A stretch of DNA of 24,214 bases, from contig JAAYND010000007.1 of assembly GCA_012521035.1 (NCBI GenBank), forward strand, positions 1 through 24,214. The letters run 5' to 3'. This DNA is from Methanomicrobiales archaeon. GTDB taxonomy: Archaea; Halobacteriota; Methanomicrobia; Methanomicrobiales; Methanoculleaceae. Below, piece after piece: positions 1 to 7,848 of the stretch (within the stretch, counting starts at the first letter, position 1; every line of letters starts with the position of its first letter). The translations under genes were made by a program, and so were the position numbers. Under the pieces are notes generated by a model. The model saw only the letters and a program-made list of their open reading frames with translations, did no database searches and was not told where the DNA came from.

Positions 1-35
1 ACCCCATTTTATTATTAAAGTTTTGAGGCTGCACG

Positions 36-203
36 ATGGAATCTTATACCCGATACGAACGAGCGCGGATTATAGGGGCTCGTGCTCTGCAGATATCGAT
101 GGGTGCGCCGGTTTTGATTAAAACGATGAATACAGAGCCGCTTGAGATAGCACTGGAAGAGTTTGATCAAGGCGTGATCCCTATAACGGTGAAGAGAAAG
201 TAG
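36..203 (+). CDS. rpoK: DNA-directed RNA polymerase subunit K (RpoK/Rpb6 family)
   Basis: A 55-residue protein that matches the archaeal RpoK family in length and core sequence. The stretch TRYERARIIGARALQISMG is the conserved Rpb6-like segment, and the C-terminus ends in a basic TVKRK tail. RpoK is a small subunit that helps assemble and stabilise the archaeal RNA polymerase. The ATG at 36 is preceded by a GAGG ribosome binding site at 25-28. The stop lies 7 bases before the enolase start, so the two are very probably cotranscribed. In euryarchaea rpoK commonly sits beside rpoN, enolase and rpsB; rpoN would lie just outside the window. No oddities are visible. Confidence 0.95.
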   Translation: MESYTRYERARIIGARALQISMGAPVLIKTMNTEPLEIALEEFDQGVIPITVKRK

Positions 204-210
204 TGATCTG

Positions 211-1398
211 ATGACAACCATCGAAGAGATAAACCTGAGAATCATCCTGGACAGTCGCGGAAATGAGACCGTCGAGGCCGAGATATTCACATCTGGTGGA
301 TCTGGCCGGTCAGCAGCGCCGAGCGGCGCCAGTACCGGGACCTATGAGGCAAAGGTGCGACCGCCGGAGGAGGCTGTCAGGGATGCAGAGAAGAACCTGA
401 TTCCATCACTCATCGGCGAGGATGCTCGCGATCAGATCACGTTCGACGCGCGGATGCGGGAGATCGACGGGACGGCCGACTTCAGTTCGATCGGTGCAAA
501 TGTCGCGGTAGCGCTCTCACTTGCGTGCGCAAAGGCAGCCGCGTCGTCCCTCAATCTCGACCTCTTCCACTACCTGGGGGGTACGTTCGCCGACAAAACG
601 CCCCTGCCCCTGGGCAACGTCATCGGCGGCGGCGCACACGCCTCCGGTGCTACATCCATCCAGGAGTTCCTGGTAGTTCCTACCGGCGCCTCCAGCGCAA
701 CGGAAGGCGTCTTTGTGAATGCCGCCGTTCATAGAACGGTGAAGAAGATCCTGCAGGAGCAGGGTAAACTCGCAGGTAAAGGAGACGAGGGAGCCTGGGC
801 GCCCGCTATATCCGATACCGAAGCATTTGAGATCATCACCGACGCGATCGCCACCGTCTCGGATGAGACGAACGTCGAGGTCCGTATGGGAATCGACGTC
901 GCGGCAAGTGAACTCTGGGACGGCGAGCGGTACCACTACAAGGATGCGACGCGGACCCGCGAGGAGCAGGTCGCCTACATGGCAGACCTGGTAGACCGCT
1001 ACGACCTCATCTACATCGAAGATCCGCTCTTCGAGGAGGACTTTGAGGCATTCGCCGACCTGACAGAAGCAGTCGGGGACCGTTGCCTGATCTGCGGGGA
1101 CGACCTCTTCGTGACCAACGTTGAGAGGATCACGAAGGGCATCGAGACCTGCGCGGCAAACTGCGTATTGATCAAACCAAACCAGATAGGAACGCTCACC
1201 GAGACCTTCGAGGCGATACGCCTCGCCCAGAAGAACGGCATGGAGACGGTCATGAGCCACCGGTCCGGAGAGACCACGGATACAACGATCGCCCACCTGG
1301 CCACAGCGTTTGAATGTATATTCCTCAAGACCGGCGTCGTCGGCGGGGAGAGGATAGCCAAACTCAATGAACTGATTCGCATAGAGGAGCTGATCTAG
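211..1398 (+). CDS. eno: Enolase (phosphopyruvate hydratase)
   Basis: A 395-residue enolase interconverting 2-phosphoglycerate and phosphoenolpyruvate, used by methanogens mainly for gluconeogenesis. The N-terminus has the family LDSRGNETVEAE motif and the mobile loop SGASTGTYEA. The middle has GGGAHASGATSIQEF and GDEGAWAP (acid/base glutamates). The metal-site region reads GIDVAASE then YIEDPL then CGDDLFVTN. The C-terminal half keeps the catalytic lysine in LIKPNQIGT, SHRSGET and LKTG. The length is somewhat short for the family (about 410-430), and the tail GGERIAKLN replaces the usual SRSDRxAKYN. The ATG at 211 follows a GTGATCTG stretch. It lies between rpoK and rpsB, with 1 base to the rpsB start. 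Confidence 0.95.
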   Translation: MTTIEEINLRIILDSRGNETVEAEIFTSGGSGRSAAPSGASTGTYEAKVRPPEEAVRDAEKNLIPSLIGEDARDQITFDARMREIDGTADFSSIGANVAVALSLACAKAAASSLNLDLFHYLGGTFADKTPLPLGNVIGGGAHASGATSIQEFLVVPTGASSATEGVFVNAAVHRTVKKILQEQGKLAGKGDEGAWAPAISDTEAFEIITDAIATVSDETNVEVRMGIDVAASELWDGERYHYKDATRTREEQVAYMADLVDRYDLIYIEDPLFEEDFEAFADLTEAVGDRCLICGDDLFVTNVERITKGIETCAANCVLIKPNQIGTLTETFEAIRLAQKNGMETVMSHRSGETTDTTIAHLATAFECIFLKTGVVGGERIAKLNELIRIEELI

Positions 1399-1399
1399 C

Positions 1400-2008
1400 T
1401 TGACTGGAAACGAACTTGAGATCGAACTGAAAGAACCACTGATACCTGTAGAAGAGTACCTCGCAGCGGGCGTGCATATCGGCACCCAGCAGAAGAACAA
1501 GGACATGATGAAGTACATCTACCGCGTCCGCGGAGATGGGCTGTACATCCTGGACATCCAGGCTACGGATGAGCGGATCAAGACCGCCGCGAAGTTCCTC
1601 GCACAATACGAACCGGCAAAGATCCTCGTTGTCACCTCCCGGCAGTACGGCCAGTACCCGGCGAAGATGTTCGCCGATGCCATCGGCGGCATGGCGGTCA
1701 TCGGTCGGTTTATCCCCGGGATGCTCACCAACCAGCGCCTGAACAAGTACATCGAGCCGGATGTGATCGTGGTGACCGACCCGATCGGGGATGCGCAGGC
1801 GATCAACGAAGCTGTCCAGGCGGGTATTCCGATCGTCGCCCTCTGTGACACAAACAACATGACCAAGCATATCGATCTGGTCATCCCGACCAACAACAAG
1901 GGCAGGAAAGCACTCTCGATGATCTACTATCTCCTGACAAAGGAGTTCCTCCGCCTGCACGGAGTGGCCACGTCACTCACGCCCGAAGACTTCGAGACAG
2001 AGTTATAA
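1400..2008 (+). CDS. rpsB: 30S ribosomal protein S2
   Basis: A 202-residue archaeal S2 (uS2), a component of the small ribosomal subunit. Typical segments are EEYLAAGVHIGTQQKNKDM near the N-terminus, IYRVRGDGLYILDI, the TSRQYGQYPAKMFA block, FIPGMLTNQ, and near residues 120-155 VVTDPIGDAQAINEA and IPIVALCDTNN. The start is a TTG at 1400 immediately after the enolase stop; no in-frame ATG lies close by, and the LxPVEEYLAAGVHIGT region demands a start upstream. The order rpoK-eno-rpsB-MEMO-mvk is a conserved euryarchaeal arrangement, so its mRNA very probably continues in both directions. Confidence 0.95.
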   Translation: MTGNELEIELKEPLIPVEEYLAAGVHIGTQQKNKDMMKYIYRVRGDGLYILDIQATDERIKTAAKFLAQYEPAKILVVTSRQYGQYPAKMFADAIGGMAVIGRFIPGMLTNQRLNKYIEPDVIVVTDPIGDAQAINEAVQAGIPIVALCDTNNMTKHIDLVIPTNNKGRKALSMIYYLLTKEFLRLHGVATSLTPEDFETEL

Positions 2009-2039
2009 GATACGGAGCACAAAAGAAGCTCAGATATAG

Positions 2040-2828
2040 ATGGACATGCGCCCATGCAGTGTAGCAGGAATGTTCTATCCTGCCGAGCCCCGGCATCTGG
2101 AGCAGCTGCTGGAGACATTCTTCCAGGTGAGGGCCCCGGGCATCGACGCCCGGGGTATCGTCACTCCCCACGCGGGTTACATTTACTCAGGGGAGACGGG
2201 AGCCTGTGCTTTCTCTACCATACCACCTGATTTCGACGGCACGCTTGTCGTCATCGGCCCGAGTCACCGGGGATACATGACCTCTGCCTCCGCCGTGCCG
2301 TGGGAGACACCGTCTGGAGTTGTCGATACCGATACAGAGTTCATCGATGCTCTGGATATCGATATCGATGAAGCGGCGCACCGGAATGAGCACTCTATCG
2401 AGGTGCAGGTACCTATCATCAAGTACCGGTTCCCGAGGGCGAGGATCGCCCCTATCATGATGGGAGACCAGGACTACGAGGCCGCGGCAGACCTCGCAGA
2501 ACGCCTGCTCCAGGCGATTGACCGGACGGGAAGAGACGTGCGGATCGTCGCTTCAAGCGACTTCTCTCACTACCTCCCGGATGAGGTGGCCCGCCGGCAG
2601 GATCTCTACGTGATCGACGCGCTCAAAGATCTGGATGTTCCGGAATTTTATCGCCGTCTCCAGGAGACCGGCGCTACGGTATGCGGTTATGGTCCAATAG
2701 CTGCCATGTGTATCGCCTGCCGGGCGCTCGGAGCAGAGAGAGGGGAGCTGTTACGGTATACAACCAGCGGTGATGCGACGGGAGACTTCAATCAGGTAGT
2801 GGGGTATGCAGCGATAGCGGTGATCTGA
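2040..2828 (+). CDS. MEMO1 family protein (AmmeMemoRadiSam protein B type)
   Basis: A 262-residue MEMO-like protein. Conserved features are CSVAGMFYPAEP at the N-terminus, TPHAGYIYSG near residue 45, GPSHRGY, NEHSIEVQVP in the middle and SSDFSHY. The fold is related to metal-dependent class III dioxygenases and the His residues in PHAGY, PSHRG and NEHS are the metal-ligand candidates. The biochemical role in archaea is not settled; elsewhere the family is linked with AMMECR1 and a radical SAM protein. The ATG at 2040 is chosen; a second ATG at 2046 is possible. It sits 31 bases after rpsB and abuts mevalonate kinase, and its placement beside isoprenoid genes is conserved in archaea. Confidence 0.88.
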   Translation: MDMRPCSVAGMFYPAEPRHLEQLLETFFQVRAPGIDARGIVTPHAGYIYSGETGACAFSTIPPDFDGTLVVIGPSHRGYMTSASAVPWETPSGVVDTDTEFIDALDIDIDEAAHRNEHSIEVQVPIIKYRFPRARIAPIMMGDQDYEAAADLAERLLQAIDRTGRDVRIVASSDFSHYLPDEVARRQDLYVIDALKDLDVPEFYRRLQETGATVCGYGPIAAMCIACRALGAERGELLRYTTSGDATGDFNQVVGYAAIAVI

Positions 2829-3698
2829 TTGGCAACATGGAGCGCGCCGGGCAAGGTCTTCCTCTTCGGCGAGCACGCAGTGGTCTACGGAAAACCCGGT
2901 GTAGCGATGGCGATAAAGCCCCGTGTCTTTGTCACGGTGCGAAAGTCCCGCAACCCGACACGACCCCGATCGCCCTACATCAACGAGTGTTTCAGGAGGA
3001 TGGGCGTCCGGGGGAGTGTCTATGTCCACTCGCAGCTCCAGAGTTCATCGGGTCTCGGGTCATCGGCCGCGGTGACGGTGGCGACCCTCTGTGCGATCAA
3101 CGACGAGTTCAATCTCGGGCGGACCCGTGAGGCTATAGCGGATATGGCGTTTGCCATCGAAAAAAAGGTCCAGAAGGGCCGGGCGAGCCCCACCGACACA
3201 TACGTCTCCACAAACGGCGGGATCGTCCTCATCACCGGGAACTCCAAACGGCGCCTCCCCCCGCAGGGGTTACAGATCGTTATCGGGAATACCATGGTGC
3301 CGCACAGCACCGCAAAGATGGTGGAGCAGGTTGGAAACCTCGCACGGGAGCATCCCGATATCGCAAACCCAATCCTGGACGCCATCGGCGCCGTGACGCT
3401 CAAAGCCCTCCATACCATCAACCGCCCGAAGGAACTGGGGAGGTGCATGGATATGAACAACGCCCTCCTTGAGGCGCTCGGTGTGGGGCACCCTGCAAGC
3501 AGCAGGCTCATACTTGCGGCGAGGGCGAGCGGTGCCTACGGGGCGAAGATAACAGGAGCAGGGGGCGGCGGGTGTATCATAGCCCTCTGCCCACGGCGCG
3601 CGAAGAGCCGGGTTGCCGGCGCCATTGAGGCCTGTGAAGGAAAGGCGATCATCACCACCATCGACACCGATGGCGCGAGAAAAGAGAAGCATGACTGA
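2829..3698 (+). CDS. mvk: Mevalonate kinase
   Basis: A 289-residue GHMP-superfamily kinase that phosphorylates mevalonate to 5-phosphomevalonate. The N-terminal APGKVFLFGEHAVVYGKP is the substrate-binding signature. SSSGLGSSAAVTVATL (about residues 73-88) is the ATP-binding GHMP motif 2, and GAKITGAGGGGCI near residue 240 is motif 3. The start is a TTG at 2829, directly after the MEMO stop codon, since an upstream in-frame start would enter the previous gene and the conserved APGK begins at residue 5. The 3' end overlaps the isopentenyl phosphate kinase start by 8 bases, indicating translational coupling in the isoprenoid operon. Confidence 0.95.
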   Translation: MATWSAPGKVFLFGEHAVVYGKPGVAMAIKPRVFVTVRKSRNPTRPRSPYINECFRRMGVRGSVYVHSQLQSSSGLGSSAAVTVATLCAINDEFNLGRTREAIADMAFAIEKKVQKGRASPTDTYVSTNGGIVLITGNSKRRLPPQGLQIVIGNTMVPHSTAKMVEQVGNLAREHPDIANPILDAIGAVTLKALHTINRPKELGRCMDMNNALLEALGVGHPASSRLILAARASGAYGAKITGAGGGGCIIALCPRRAKSRVAGAIEACEGKAIITTIDTDGARKEKHD

Positions 3699-4452
3699 GA
3701 TCGTTATACTGAAACTGGGCGGGAGCGTTATAACCGATAAATCGGGCGGATGTGTCATCGACCACGCCCGCCTGCGCGAGATCGCCGGCCAGATCGCGCA
3801 GAACGCTCAGGCGCTCGTTCTCGTCCATGGCGCAGGATCGTGCGGGCACCCGGAGGCCCGGCGCTACAGGATAAACGACGGTCTCGATGGAGAGAACGTC
3901 CCCGGGGTCTACCACACCCACGCCGCCGTCTCCCGCCTGAACGCCGCTGTCGTCGATGCCCTGCGCGATGCAGGCGTCGAGGCGATCGGTATCCACCCTC
4001 TCGCCCTCGCTCTCGCTGAATGCGGACGCCTGGTCTCGTTTGAGACCCGCCATATCGCCGAAATGACTGGACACGGCATTGTGCCCGTGCTGCACGGTGA
4101 TGTGGTGATGGACCGTCAGAGGGGAGCCTGCATAGTCTCGGGAGACCAGCTGGTGACCCGGCTTGCCACTGCTCTCGGGAGCAGGCGTGTGGGGCTTGCG
4201 ACCGATGTCTCAGGCGTCCTGCAGAACGGCTCGGTCGTCCCGTGTATCGATCGAGAGATAGCAGAGAGACTCGATATCGGCGGATCGGGGAACACCGACG
4301 TTACCGGTGGTATGCGAGGCAAGATCGAAGAACTCCTGGCACTCGCTGATGCCGGCACCGATTCGCACATCTTCCATGTCTCAAATGTCGGCCGGTTCCT
4401 GGCCGGCGCCGGGCATGGCGGGACGATCGTGACCAGGAGAGGTATTTCATGA
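3691..4452 (+). CDS. ipk: Isopentenyl phosphate kinase
   Basis: A 253-residue amino-acid-kinase-fold protein that phosphorylates isopentenyl phosphate to IPP, the last phosphorylation in the archaeal mevalonate variants. The N-terminus MTEIVILKLGGSVITDKSG carries the phosphate-binding glycine and lysine, and VLVHGAGSCGHPEARRY near residues 47-63 holds the family's active histidine loop (usually GSFGH, here GSCGH). HGDVVMD and SGDQLVTRLA are further signatures. I chose ATG 3691 although the frame is open further upstream (ATG 3613): that extension lies inside mvk and precedes the conserved start. The 3' end overlaps the fni start as ATGA. No phosphomevalonate kinase is present, consistent with the phosphomevalonate dehydratase route elsewhere in the genome (inferred). 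Confidence 0.93.
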   Translation: MTEIVILKLGGSVITDKSGGCVIDHARLREIAGQIAQNAQALVLVHGAGSCGHPEARRYRINDGLDGENVPGVYHTHAAVSRLNAAVVDALRDAGVEAIGIHPLALALAECGRLVSFETRHIAEMTGHGIVPVLHGDVVMDRQRGACIVSGDQLVTRLATALGSRRVGLATDVSGVLQNGSVVPCIDREIAERLDIGGSGNTDVTGGMRGKIEELLALADAGTDSHIFHVSNVGRFLAGAGHGGTIVTRRGIS

Positions 4453-5501
4453 CTGAAGAGACCCTCACATCATCGCGGAAACGGGATCACCTGATAATCT
4501 GTTGTGAAAGGCCCATCGAGGCCGGAGACGCCGGCTTTGATGATATCCGGCTGGTCCATAACGCCCTCCCGGAGTGCGACATGGACGCGATCGAGACCCG
4601 GACCCGGTTCCTCGATAGAGACCTCTCCTCCCCCCTCTTCATTGCAGCGATGACCGGAGGACATCCGGATACCCTTGAGGTGAACCGGCGGCTTGCACGA
4701 GCTGCTGAGCGGTATAACCTCGGCATGGGTGTCGGTTCTCAGCGAGCGGCATTGGAAAGGCCCGAACTGGAGGATAGCTTCGTCGTTGTGCGGGAGGAGG
4801 CGCCTCACGCCTTCCTCTGTGCGAATCTCGGGATCATCCAGCTCCGCGACCACGGTATCGAGTGGGCAGAGCGGGCTGTCGAGATGATCGAGGCGGATGC
4901 GATCGCCATTCACATCAACTCGCTTCAGGAAGCGATTCAGCCTGAAGGCGACCATAACGCTGAGGGATGCCTGGAAGCACTGCGCAACCTCTGCGAAGAA
5001 TTCTCCTACCCGGTCATCGTGAAGGAGACGGGTTCGGGCATATCAGCCGAGACTGCACGAAAAATCCGGGAAGCAGGAGCAAGCGCCATCGATATCGGCG
5101 GGTACGGGGGAACGTCCTGGGCAAAGATCGAGTGCCTCAGGGCAAAGGACCCGACCCTTGCCAGCCTCGGGAGAGCGTTCCTCTCCTGGGGCATACCGAC
5201 GGTGGTGAGCCTCTGCGAGGTGCGAGATGCAGGAAACCCGATTATTGCAACGGGTGGACTGCGATCAGGAATAGATATCGCAAAGGTGATCGCGCTCGGG
5301 GCAGATCTCGGGGGCATGGCGCTCCCCCTCTTAAAACCGGCCATGGAGAGCGATGAAGCGCTCTCTGCGGCCATCGAGGCGATCCACCGCGAGCTCGAGG
5401 TTGCGATGTTCCTGACAGGATCCAGGACAATACAGGATCTTACACGCGCACGGATGTATATAACCGGACTGACCCGGCAGATGATTGAAAAGATTGGTTA
5501 A
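4449..5501 (+). CDS. fni: Type 2 isopentenyl-diphosphate delta-isomerase
   Basis: A 350-residue FMN- and NAD(P)H-dependent isomerase converting IPP to DMAPP. The sequence has the N-terminal SSRKRDHLIIC, the FIAAMTGGHPD segment (about residue 64), MGVGSQRAALE, INSLQEAIQPEGD (about residue 155), VKETGSGIS, IDIGGYGGTSWAKIE and ATGGLRSGIDIAKVIALGAD, which together form the TIM-barrel flavin and substrate site. The length is normal for the family. The start overlaps the isopentenyl phosphate kinase stop in an ATGA. It supplies the allylic primer for the prenyltransferase encoded further down the operon. Confidence 0.95.
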   Translation: MTEETLTSSRKRDHLIICCERPIEAGDAGFDDIRLVHNALPECDMDAIETRTRFLDRDLSSPLFIAAMTGGHPDTLEVNRRLARAAERYNLGMGVGSQRAALERPELEDSFVVVREEAPHAFLCANLGIIQLRDHGIEWAERAVEMIEADAIAIHINSLQEAIQPEGDHNAEGCLEALRNLCEEFSYPVIVKETGSGISAETARKIREAGASAIDIGGYGGTSWAKIECLRAKDPTLASLGRAFLSWGIPTVVSLCEVRDAGNPIIATGGLRSGIDIAKVIALGADLGGMALPLLKPAMESDEALSAAIEAIHRELEVAMFLTGSRTIQDLTRARMYITGLTRQMIEKIG

Positions 5502-5528
5502 TTACAAAAATTCCTACGAGGAGGCTAC

Positions 5529-6866
5529 ATGGATATTGAAGTTGTAGCAGTGGGCGGGTATAACGAAGTCGGCAGAAATATGACTGCCGTCCGCTGCGGA
5601 AAAGAGATTGTCATCTTTGATATGGGCCTGCGCCTCGACCAGGTGATGATCCATGAGGATGCCGATATTGAGAACATGCATTCTCTGGACCTGATCGAGA
5701 TGAAGGCCATCCCTGATGACACCATAATGAACGCGATAGAGGGGAGTGTGAAAGCGATCGTCTGTTCACACGGGCACCTGGACCATATCGGTGCAATACC
5801 AAAACTTGCACACCGGTACAACGCCCCGATCATCAGCACACCCTATACATCAGAACTGATCAGGCAACAGATTGCAGGCGAACAGAAGTTCGGAGTGAAT
5901 AATAAGCTCTTTGCCCTGAAGGCCGGGCAGCGCTATACCATCTCCCCGCACATCACGCTTGAGTTTGTGCGGACCCAGCACTCGATCATAGATACCGTCT
6001 TTCCGGTCCTGCACACACCGCGAGGCGCGATCGTCTACGCATGCGACTTTAAACTCGACCGGACGCCGGTGCTCGGGGAACCGCCAGACTTCGCCCGGCT
6101 GCGCCAACTCGGGAAGGAGGGTGTACTCGCCCTGATCGTCGAGAGCACGAACGTCAGCGAGAAGGGACGCTGTCCGAGCGAGAAGATCGCACGGGATCTC
6201 GTCAGGGATACCATAACGAGTTACGAGGACGATAAGAGCGCCATGTTCGTATCGACGTTCTCGTCGCACATCGCTCGCGTCAAGACGATCGCGGAATGCG
6301 CACACGAGATCGGGAGAAAACCGGTCCTTCTCGGGCGTTCGATGGAGCGGTACAGCTCGGCGGCCGAACAGCTGAAACTGGTCGGGTTCCCGGACTCGCT
6401 CTCGATGTTTGGCAACCGGCGGACCGTTGACCGGACGCTCAGGCGGATCATGAAGACCGGGAAGGATAAGTTCCTCCCGATCGTCACAGGTCACCAGGGT
6501 GAGTCGGGGGCCATACTGACGAGGGTTGTTATGGGAGATACGCCCTACAGGCTGGAGAAGGGCGATAAGATCCTCTTCTCCGCGAAGGTTATCCCGAACC
6601 CGATGAACTACGGGCAGCGCTACCTCGTCGAGGCACGAGCAAAGATGGCGGGTGTGCGGATATTTGATGAGCTCCACGTCTCGGGTCACGCGTACCGGGA
6701 GGACCATTACGAGTTCCTGCACCTCTTAAACCCCCAGCATGTAATCCCGGCCCACGGTGATATCGACATGACCGGGAGTTACGCAAAGTTCTCGGAGGAA
6801 CTCGGGTATACCCTTGGAAACGACCTCCACGTCTTGAGGAACGGCCAGAAAATTCCGCTAAAGTAG
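5529..6866 (+). CDS. rnj: Archaeal RNase J (beta-CASP metallo-beta-lactamase ribonuclease)
   Basis: A 445-residue beta-CASP nuclease expected to act as a 5'-to-3' exoribonuclease in mRNA turnover. The metallo-beta-lactamase metal site is SHGHLDHIGAIPKL (about residues 80-93), with the further metal residue in YACDFKLDRTPV. The beta-CASP part includes MFVSTFSSHIARVK, GRSMERY and, at the C-terminus, HVSGHAYREDHYEF and PAHGDIDM. The start ATG 5529 follows a strong GAGGAGG site at 5518-5524. The gene lies 27 bases after fni and 11 before the prenyl synthase. A nuclease between isoprenoid genes is a known euryarchaeal arrangement, not an intrusion. Confidence 0.93.
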   Translation: MDIEVVAVGGYNEVGRNMTAVRCGKEIVIFDMGLRLDQVMIHEDADIENMHSLDLIEMKAIPDDTIMNAIEGSVKAIVCSHGHLDHIGAIPKLAHRYNAPIISTPYTSELIRQQIAGEQKFGVNNKLFALKAGQRYTISPHITLEFVRTQHSIIDTVFPVLHTPRGAIVYACDFKLDRTPVLGEPPDFARLRQLGKEGVLALIVESTNVSEKGRCPSEKIARDLVRDTITSYEDDKSAMFVSTFSSHIARVKTIAECAHEIGRKPVLLGRSMERYSSAAEQLKLVGFPDSLSMFGNRRTVDRTLRRIMKTGKDKFLPIVTGHQGESGAILTRVVMGDTPYRLEKGDKILFSAKVIPNPMNYGQRYLVEARAKMAGVRIFDELHVSGHAYREDHYEFLHLLNPQHVIPAHGDIDMTGSYAKFSEELGYTLGNDLHVLRNGQKIPLK

Positions 6867-6877
6867 AGAGATCGGGC

Positions 6878-7843
6878 ATGACGACGCTTGAAGACTATCT
6901 GGAGAAGAACGCTGAGAGAATGGATAAAGTGATCAACCGCTACTTCGGGGATCTCCACGGGGATCTCTTCAAGGCGAGCGCTCACCTGCTGCTCGCCGGT
7001 GGAAAGAGACTCCGTCCGGCGGTTGTTATACTCTCTGCGGATGCGGTGAAGAGGGGGAGCTCGGATGACCTGCTCCCGGCAGCTCTCGCGCTTGAACTGA
7101 CGCACAACTTCACCCTCATCCACGACGACATCATGGATGGGGATGCCACCCGGCGCGGTGTCCCGACGGTGCATACGGTCTGGGGTGAACCGACGGCGAT
7201 CCTGGCAGGAGACGTGCTGTATGCAAAGGCGTTTGAGTTTATCTGCCTCTCCGACGCCGCGGATACCGCAAAAGTCCGGGCAACGACGATGCTTGCGCGG
7301 ACGTGTACCGATATATGCGATGGGCAGAGCATGGATATAGCGTTTGAGACGAGGGAGGATGTCTCGGAGATGGAGTACCTGGAGATGGTCAGCAAGAAGA
7401 CCGGCGTGCTCTATGGTGCCGCCGCCGCCATCGGCGGGATCCTCGCCGGCGCAAACCCCATCCAGGCTGATGCTCTCTACCAGTTCGGTGTGAACAGCGG
7501 TATCGCCTTTCAGATACAGGATGACCTGATCGACCTCTATGCGAGCAGCGAGAAGAGCGGGAAGGATCAGGCATCGGATATCCGGGAGGGAAAGCAGACC
7601 CTGATAGCGATCAAAGCCAGAGAGAAGGGGCTTGATCTCTCGTCCTACCGGAGAGAACTCACACCAGAGGAGATCGCCGAGGTCATCACCCTGCTTGAGA
7701 ATGCAGGCATCATCGACGAGGTCAGGGCGATAGCGGTCAGGCGGGCGACCGTGGCGAAGGAAGCGCTCTCGATCCTCCCGGACTCTGAAGAGAGACGCTT
7801 GCTCGCCGAGATCGCAGATTTCTTTATAGACCGGAGTTTCTGA
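6878..7843 (+). CDS. idsA: Short-chain isoprenyl diphosphate synthase (FPP/GGPP synthase)
   Basis: A 321-residue trans-prenyltransferase that condenses IPP with allylic diphosphates to make chains for archaeal lipids and quinone-like compounds. The first Asp-rich motif is IHDDIMDGDATRRG (about residues 86-99) and the second is QIQDDLIDLY (about 212-221), followed by the GKD...DIREGKQT segment. Phenylalanine is five residues before the first motif (FTLIHDD), as in archaeal GGPP synthases where an aromatic residue there limits chain length, so a C15/C20 product is inferred. The ATG at 6878 lies 11 bases after the RNase J gene, and gltX starts 5 bases after its stop. Confidence 0.93.
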   Translation: MTTLEDYLEKNAERMDKVINRYFGDLHGDLFKASAHLLLAGGKRLRPAVVILSADAVKRGSSDDLLPAALALELTHNFTLIHDDIMDGDATRRGVPTVHTVWGEPTAILAGDVLYAKAFEFICLSDAADTAKVRATTMLARTCTDICDGQSMDIAFETREDVSEMEYLEMVSKKTGVLYGAAAAIGGILAGANPIQADALYQFGVNSGIAFQIQDDLIDLYASSEKSGKDQASDIREGKQTLIAIKAREKGLDLSSYRRELTPEEIAEVITLLENAGIIDEVRAIAVRRATVAKEALSILPDSEERRLLAEIADFFIDRSF

Positions 7844-7848
7844 GGGCT

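Noticed and set aside
517..1518. 333-codon frame on the - strand across the enolase gene
   Set aside because: It is an antisense shadow of a well-supported enolase; no domain is recognisable and its length follows from GC-rich codon use.
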